From an uncultured Bacilli bacterium (GTDB lineage: Bacteria; Bacillota_I; Bacilli_A; RFN20; CAG-631), in assembly GCA_934215405.1 (NCBI GenBank), contig CAKPZU010000095.1:1-8553 (forward strand): a DNA stretch of 8,553 nt. The letters are read 5' to 3'. The position numbers were made by a program, and so were the translations under genes. The first letter of the stretch is position 1. Each line of letters starts with the position of its first letter. Under the pieces are notes generated by a model. That model did not search any database. It had not been told where the DNA came from and was given only the letters and a program-made list of their open reading frames with translations. Shown here in pieces: positions 5,889-8,553 of the stretch.

Positions 5889-7046
5889 TTAATCACCAAT
5901 AGATGAACTTATGTGCTTTTTTAATTTCATGTAAGCTTCATAGGAAGGTGTTGTTCCTTCCATTAATCCGCTTTCATATGCATCACTTTTTTTGATGTCA
6001 TTTCGTTTTAATATATTTGATAGGTTGTCTATAGCAATACCATTCATATTTCTTGTAATAAATAAACTATCATTTCTTTCATATTCGTCAAGTAATTCTG
6101 GATAATGAGTAGAATAAATTATAATACCACCATTTTTGTTAAGTTTTCCATCCATGAAAAGTCTTAATAATGTAACTATAATTTCTTTATTAAAGTGATT
6201 TTCTATTTCATCGATGATAAAATATCCACCATCCTTTAAGATATCACTAACTAATTGAAAAGCGATTATACCTTTTATAGTACCAGAAGAAAGGTAATTA
6301 TTTAATTCATTGATATTATTTAAAATAATTTCTTCTTTTTCTTTAAATTTTAAATGAATCAATGTATTGTTGCCCTTTTCATCAAAATGTAATTTTTCAA
6401 TAGTTGGATCTAAAAAAGAAATAATGTCTAGTGATATATTTTTTGTTGTAGGTAAAATATTTTCATTTGTAAATTTAAGCATATCTACAATATGTATATT
6501 TTCTTTAAATTTTTTGTTTCTTGATATAATTATACTTACATCACTTGGAAGAAACTCTTCATTTGTATTCCTTATTAAGCATTGATCATATTTTGTAAAG
6601 TCAAATAAAGATTTTTTGATTTTAAATTCACTTGATTTTTTTGAATAAAGTTCTTCATTCTCGATACTATATTCAATTTCACTAAAATTTTTCTTGTTTG
6701 CAACGATAGTTGTTTTTAAAAGACATATTTCATTTGCTTTATTAGAATAGAAATAAATATTAAATGTTACACTTTTAGCTTCTCCTAATATGCTTTTACA
6801 TTCAATGTGATTAATAGGCTCATTATTGACGATTTTAAGGCAAAGAAGTATCACTTTTAAAATAGATGTTTTACCAGAAGCATTAATTCCAATAAAACCA
6901 TTTGTAAAATTTAAATAAACATTTGAAAAAAGATGATAAAGTGATTTTTTTTGTTTATCATTTACTCTTTGCGTTGCCAAAAAGCATAAATCAATTTTAT
7001 CTTTAAACAATGGTAGGCCATTGGCTATAATTCTAAGCAATTTCAT
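5889..7046 (-). CDS. AAA15/ABC-type ATPase of a putative two-gene defence module
   Basis: The start is ATG 7044-7046, giving 385 residues, because GGGAGGG (7053-7059) sits 6 nt upstream. A TTG at 7059-7061 would overlap that ribosome site. Motifs in order: Walker A GINASGKT (53-60), an ABC-like signature LSSGT (252-256), Walker B YFIIDEIE (275-282) and the H-switch YSTHYPE (311-317) with His314. This is the compact SMC/ABC-like architecture of COG1106/AAA_15 and AAA_21 proteins, with an insertion (about 90-235) where SMCs carry a coiled coil. Related ATPases (AbiLi, the PARIS and OLD-type sensors) work with a separate or fused TOPRIM nuclease to abort phage infection. The next gene, 1 bp downstream, encodes such a candidate partner. 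A role as ATP-driven sensor or scaffold is inferred from this context. All nucleotide-binding residues are intact. Confidence 0.8.
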   Translation of the reverse strand: MKLLRIIANGLPLFKDKIDLCFLATQRVNDKQKKSLYHLFSNVYLNFTNGFIGINASGKTSILKVILLCLKIVNNEPINHIECKSILGEAKSVTFNIYFYSNKANEICLLKTTIVANKKNFSEIEYSIENEELYSKKSSEFKIKKSLFDFTKYDQCLIRNTNEEFLPSDVSIIISRNKKFKENIHIVDMLKFTNENILPTTKNISLDIISFLDPTIEKLHFDEKGNNTLIHLKFKEKEEIILNNINELNNYLSSGTIKGIIAFQLVSDILKDGGYFIIDEIENHFNKEIIVTLLRLFMDGKLNKNGGIIIYSTHYPELLDEYERNDSLFITRNMNGIAIDNLSNILKRNDIKKSDAYESGLMEGTTPSYEAYMKLKKHISSSIGD

Positions 7047-7113
7047 ATTAATCCCTCCCAAAAATTATCAACGAAATTTACGTTTTTATTTTTGCATTTA
7101 GCATCACTAATGT

Positions 7114-7143
7114 ATTATGCTACTTTTTAAACTAATTATGCTA
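7114..7143. repeat. Two ATTATGCTA direct repeats upstream of the ATPase gene
   Basis: ATTATGCTA occurs at 7114-7122 and 7135-7143, a spacing of 21 bp (two helical turns); each is preceded by a CTAAT sequence. On the minus strand each reads TAGCATAAT and contains a -10-like CATAAT, but neither has a good -35 box at 16-18 bp. They could be paired binding sites for a regulator of the ATPase operon, or alternative weak promoters. I see no convincing consensus promoter for this operon. Confidence 0.35.
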
Positions 7144-7190
7144 ATTTTAAAAGTACTAATTTGCACAGGAGAGATAAGTTTTAACAATAA

Positions 7191-7735
7191 TTACTCAATT
7201 TTAGGCTTTTTCCTATAATAATCACGATATTTTAAGAAAATTGGAGTTGTCAAAGAAAGGTATACCATGCGTTTTACCTTTTCAAGAGGCGCTCCTTTTT
7301 CATTTGACATAAATGCAAATAAGTCTAATATCCTTGTAATTCATCATATTAAATCCTGAATGTGAGTTTAAAAACTTTTGTATTAAATTAATAACTTTAT
7401 TAATTGAATCTAAGGGATTTTCTTTATCTTCTAGCTTCTTTAATTCATTACCATCAATAGCATGCTTAACATCTTTTTAAATAACTTTATAAAACATTTC
7501 ATCAACATATATTACACCTGATAAAACTATATTGTCCTGATAATGCTCAAGTACTAAAAATAGCTTTTTTAAGCCAAAATTTAGTTGTTGTTGAGCTATT
7601 TTTGTTACTTTTAGATATTTCTTGTATTGATTCATAGCCAAATAAATACAAAAGAAATTCTATCCATTCACTTATTGAAATTTTAGTTGCGTAAAATAAA
7701 ATGCTTTTTTTATTTTGCAATTTTATTTTATCAAT
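7191..7735 (-). pseudogene. Decayed IS1595/ISXO2-like transposase
   Basis: Conceptual translation of the minus strand gives FYATKISISEWIEFLLYLFG, then (after a frameshift in the A-run 7556-7560) LVLEHYQDNIVLSGVIYVDE, the strand bearing the first catalytic Asp. It continues MFYKVI, an in-frame TAA (7477-7479), KDVKHAIDGNEL, then KKLEDKENPLDSINK and QKFLNSHSGFN. A second frameshift near 7325-7340 leads to FAFMSNEKGAPLEKVKRMV and KYRDYYRKKPKIE, with the stop at 7191-7193. The order matches IS1595-group transposases as I remember them. The N-terminal zinc ribbon is missing, and the core between DGNEL and KKLEDKENPL, which normally holds the second Asp and the catalytic Glu/His region, is deleted. 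The gene is dead. No terminal inverted repeats could be assigned. It marks past insertion beside the defence-like operon. Confidence 0.75.
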
Positions 7736-7834
7736 TTATTTTAATTATATTTAAATTCAATTATAGTTTTTTAACTATAGTCAATTTTAAAAGTTTTATC
7801 TTAATATCATTTGTTATTAATAAAAATAAATTCT
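7736..7834. other. AT-rich non-coding spacer
   Basis: No ORF or RNA gene is visible. It has a small hairpin (ATTATAGTT at 7760-7768 with AACTATAGT at 7773-7781, one G-T pair, TTTT loop) that serves no evident gene. It may contain the eroded 5' end of the transposase element, but no zinc-ribbon cysteines can be read on the minus strand. Confidence 0.4.
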
Positions 7835-8060
7835 AGTTGAAAAGTGTCATATATTTATTATTTTATGACATAATTTTGGAAATAAAAAATTTCGTAACTT
7901 TATATCTCAAAAAACTGGTGTTTATTATAGGAGGATAAAACAACGCATATGAAATCATTAGTAAGAAAGATGCTTCTTAAGATAAAAATAAAGCTTTATT
8001 AGTTATATTAAATAGTTCAATGATTAAAAGAAGTTACTAATTATTAATGAGAAAAAGTAG
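7835..8060 (+). repeat. Degenerate tandem repeat, copy 1
   Basis: This segment aligns with 8139-8368 at a period of 304-308 bp. Anchors include AGTTGAAAA/AGTGGAAAA, TTTTGGA with an A-rich stretch, TCAAAAA...TGTTTATT, the 54-bp mini-ORF, AAATAGTT, and a ribosome-site-like GAAAAAGTAG matching GAAAAGGAG in copy 2. Similarity is roughly 70-75% by eye in the flanks and 51/54 in the mini-ORF. Downstream of copy 1 no gene corresponds to the one at 8378: a GTG (8074-8076) is followed by a stop after three codons. It also contains the inverted repeat TGTCATA (7845-7851)/TATGACA (7864-7870). Confidence 0.65.
7949..8002 (+). CDS. 17-residue cationic mini-ORF, copy 1 (MKSLVRKMLLKIKIKLY)
   Basis: An ATG-started ORF of 17 codons ends in TAG. 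The peptide alternates basic (K2, R6, K7, K11, K13, K15) and hydrophobic residues, has no acidic residue, and could form an amphipathic helix. AGGAGG (7929-7934) lies upstream, but at a long 14-nt spacing. The second copy, 306 bp away, differs at three bases: two silent (TCA/TCG, AAG/AAA) and one Lys/Arg change. The surrounding repeat differs far more. That pattern suggests the peptide itself is constrained. Possible roles are a leader peptide, a membrane-active or toxic small protein, or a recurring decoy ORF. I recognise no family. Confidence 0.45.
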   Translation: MKSLVRKMLLKIKIKLY

Positions 8061-8138
8061 CTAAAAAAGTTGAGTGTTATTGTAGAGAAAATAAAAGTTT
8101 TTGCATTCTTTAATAAAAAATTCATCATTAAAGCAAAA

Positions 8139-8368
8139 AGTGGAAAATAACGCATTATATTGCTGCTTTTGTGCCAAATATTTTTGGATAAAAAGTCGCG
8201 GTTGTTAAAGTCATCAAAAACGCCTGTTTATTTAACGAAGGGGGCTTTACGCACATGAAATCGTTAGTAAGAAAAATGCTTCTTAAGATAAGAATAAAGC
8301 TTTATTAGTTGTATTTAAATAGTTTTATGTTTTAAAGAAATTTTTATTAGATATTTAAGGAAAAGGAG
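8139..8368 (+). repeat. Degenerate tandem repeat, copy 2, upstream of the right-edge gene
   Basis: This is the partner of 7835-8060. It is visibly richer in G+C. In a 23-column ungapped stretch (about 8152-8175 against 7848-7870) all six mismatches are G or C here and A or T in copy 1. It ends in an intact ribosome site, AAAAGGAG (8361-8368), that serves the GTG gene at 8378. It also contains CCAAA-TATT-TTTGG (8174-8187), a small perfect stem absent from copy 1. Confidence 0.65.
8255..8308 (+). CDS. 17-residue cationic mini-ORF, copy 2 (MKSLVRKMLLKIRIKLY)
   Basis: This is the near-identical partner of the ORF at 7949. AAGGGGG (8238-8244) lies 10 nt before the ATG, a better position than in copy 1. 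The frame is open upstream to 8192 (KVAVVKVIKN... then NEGGFTH) but has no ATG there and is not preserved in copy 1, so the ATG at 8255 is preferred. The TAG stop is 69 nt before the GTG of the next gene, on the same strand. This layout fits a leader peptide or upstream ORF in the same transcript. Expression is unproven. Confidence 0.5.
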   Translation: MKSLVRKMLLKIRIKLY

Positions 8369-8377
8369 AAAATTTAA

Positions 8378-8553
8378 GTGAATAGAATAACATTAAATAA
8401 AAATAATAAAAATCAAGATGTAGTAAGTATTTATAAGAAAAAGTTTTTCAATAAAGAAAATAATAAGGAAGAAATAGTTGATAATCACTTAGTTGCTAAT
8501 GAGTTAGGATTCAATAACTTTAATAGTGACTTTAAGCTAAACTTCTTAAATCC
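8378..8553 (+). CDS. Unknown protein, N-terminal part (3' end outside window)
   Basis: A GTG start (8378-8380) follows AAAAGGAG (8361-8368) at 9 nt, and the frame stays open for 58 codons to the window edge. The translation begins MNRITLNKNNKNQDVVSIYK and is rich in Asn, Lys and Phe (KKKFFNKENNKEE, later NELGFNNFNSDFKLNF). It has no signal peptide or membrane segment and no motif I recognise. The open frame and strong ribosome site make a real gene likely. It lies directly downstream of the mini-ORF repeat, which may be its leader. Confidence 0.6.
   Translation, partial: MNRITLNKNNKNQDVVSIYKKKFFNKENNKEEIVDNHLVANELGFNNFNSDFKLNFLN

Noticed and set aside
5897..5899. TTG start for the RloB-like protein, and the similar TTG at 7059-7061 for the ATPase
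   Set aside because: In both cases an ATG a few codons downstream has a properly spaced ribosome site (GGTGAT and GGGAGGG), and the TTG at 7059-7061 overlaps that site.
6367..6585. 72-codon plus-strand frame inside the ATPase gene
   Set aside because: It lies wholly antisense to a gene with intact ATPase motifs and has no ribosome site.
7692..7730. 11-bp inverted repeat TAAAATAAAAT/ATTTTATTTTA
   Set aside because: It consists only of A and T in a very AT-rich stretch and lies inside the decayed transposase frame, so chance is the simplest explanation.
7845..7870. TGTCATA/TATGACA inverted repeat as an insertion-sequence end
   Set aside because: No matching copy exists on the other side of the transposase remnant (7060-7190), and the right half aligns with the tandem repeat, so it cannot be assigned to the element.
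8192..8254. Upstream in-frame extension of the second mini-ORF (KVAVVKVIKN...)
   Set aside because: It has no start codon, a TAA at 8189-8191 closes it, and the frame is not kept in copy 1, so it is more likely non-coding leader.
7835..8368. CRISPR array or tRNA/rRNA genes in the repeat region
   Set aside because: There are only two long, diverged copies with no short identical repeats and spacers, and no cloverleaf or rRNA sequence was seen anywhere in the window.
1..8553. Mycoplasma-type code (TGA as tryptophan), suggested by the absence of TGA stops in the genes here
   Set aside because: Full-length proteins of normal family size are obtained with the standard code and tryptophans are TGG; a few genes without TGA stops are expected at this base composition.

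Overview
The window is AT-rich throughout (roughly 70% A+T by eye) and reads with the standard code: every full-length gene stops with TAA or TAG and tryptophan is TGG. The low GC, strong AGGAGG-type ribosome sites, a lipobox lipoprotein, a TGS/SAD-type nucleoside kinase and a surface-protein tail of the form GCKGN + hydrophobic helix + RKK suggest a low-GC Bacillota or Mycoplasmatota-related host (Erysipelotrichia, RF39 or Acholeplasma-like). That placement is inference.

Left part (1-3490): the 3' end of a membrane-anchored surface protein (+) meets a Ser/Thr-rich lipoprotein of unknown function (-) at a shared bidirectional terminator. The lipoprotein has a near-consensus promoter and a hairpin predicted at the very 5' end of its mRNA. 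Upstream of it, also on the minus strand, is a 548-residue uridine kinase/phosphoribulokinase-like nucleoside kinase with its own terminator and promoter. The 148-bp divergent gap between this kinase and the next gene holds two promoter candidates and two ACAATAT-type palindromes, one lying exactly between the two -35 boxes.

Middle part (3491-5334): a type II 3-dehydroquinate dehydratase (aroQ) followed 62 bp later by a 12-helix MATE-family efflux transporter, probably one transcript.

Right part (5327-8553) is accessory DNA. A two-gene minus-strand operon encodes an AAA15/ABC-type ATPase and a small protein with acidic motifs resembling RloB/DUF4276 (TOPRIM-like) partners. This layout resembles AbiL-type and related anti-phage modules. 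The small gene overlaps the MATE gene tail to tail by 8 bp. Upstream lies a decayed IS1595/ISXO2-like transposase with frameshifts, a stop and an internal deletion. Beyond it is a degenerate tandem duplication (period about 306 bp). Each copy carries a well-conserved 17-codon ORF for a cationic peptide (MKSLVRKMLLKI[K/R]IKLY), and the second copy sits just upstream of a GTG-started gene that runs off the window edge. This repeated mini-ORF is the least explained element here.
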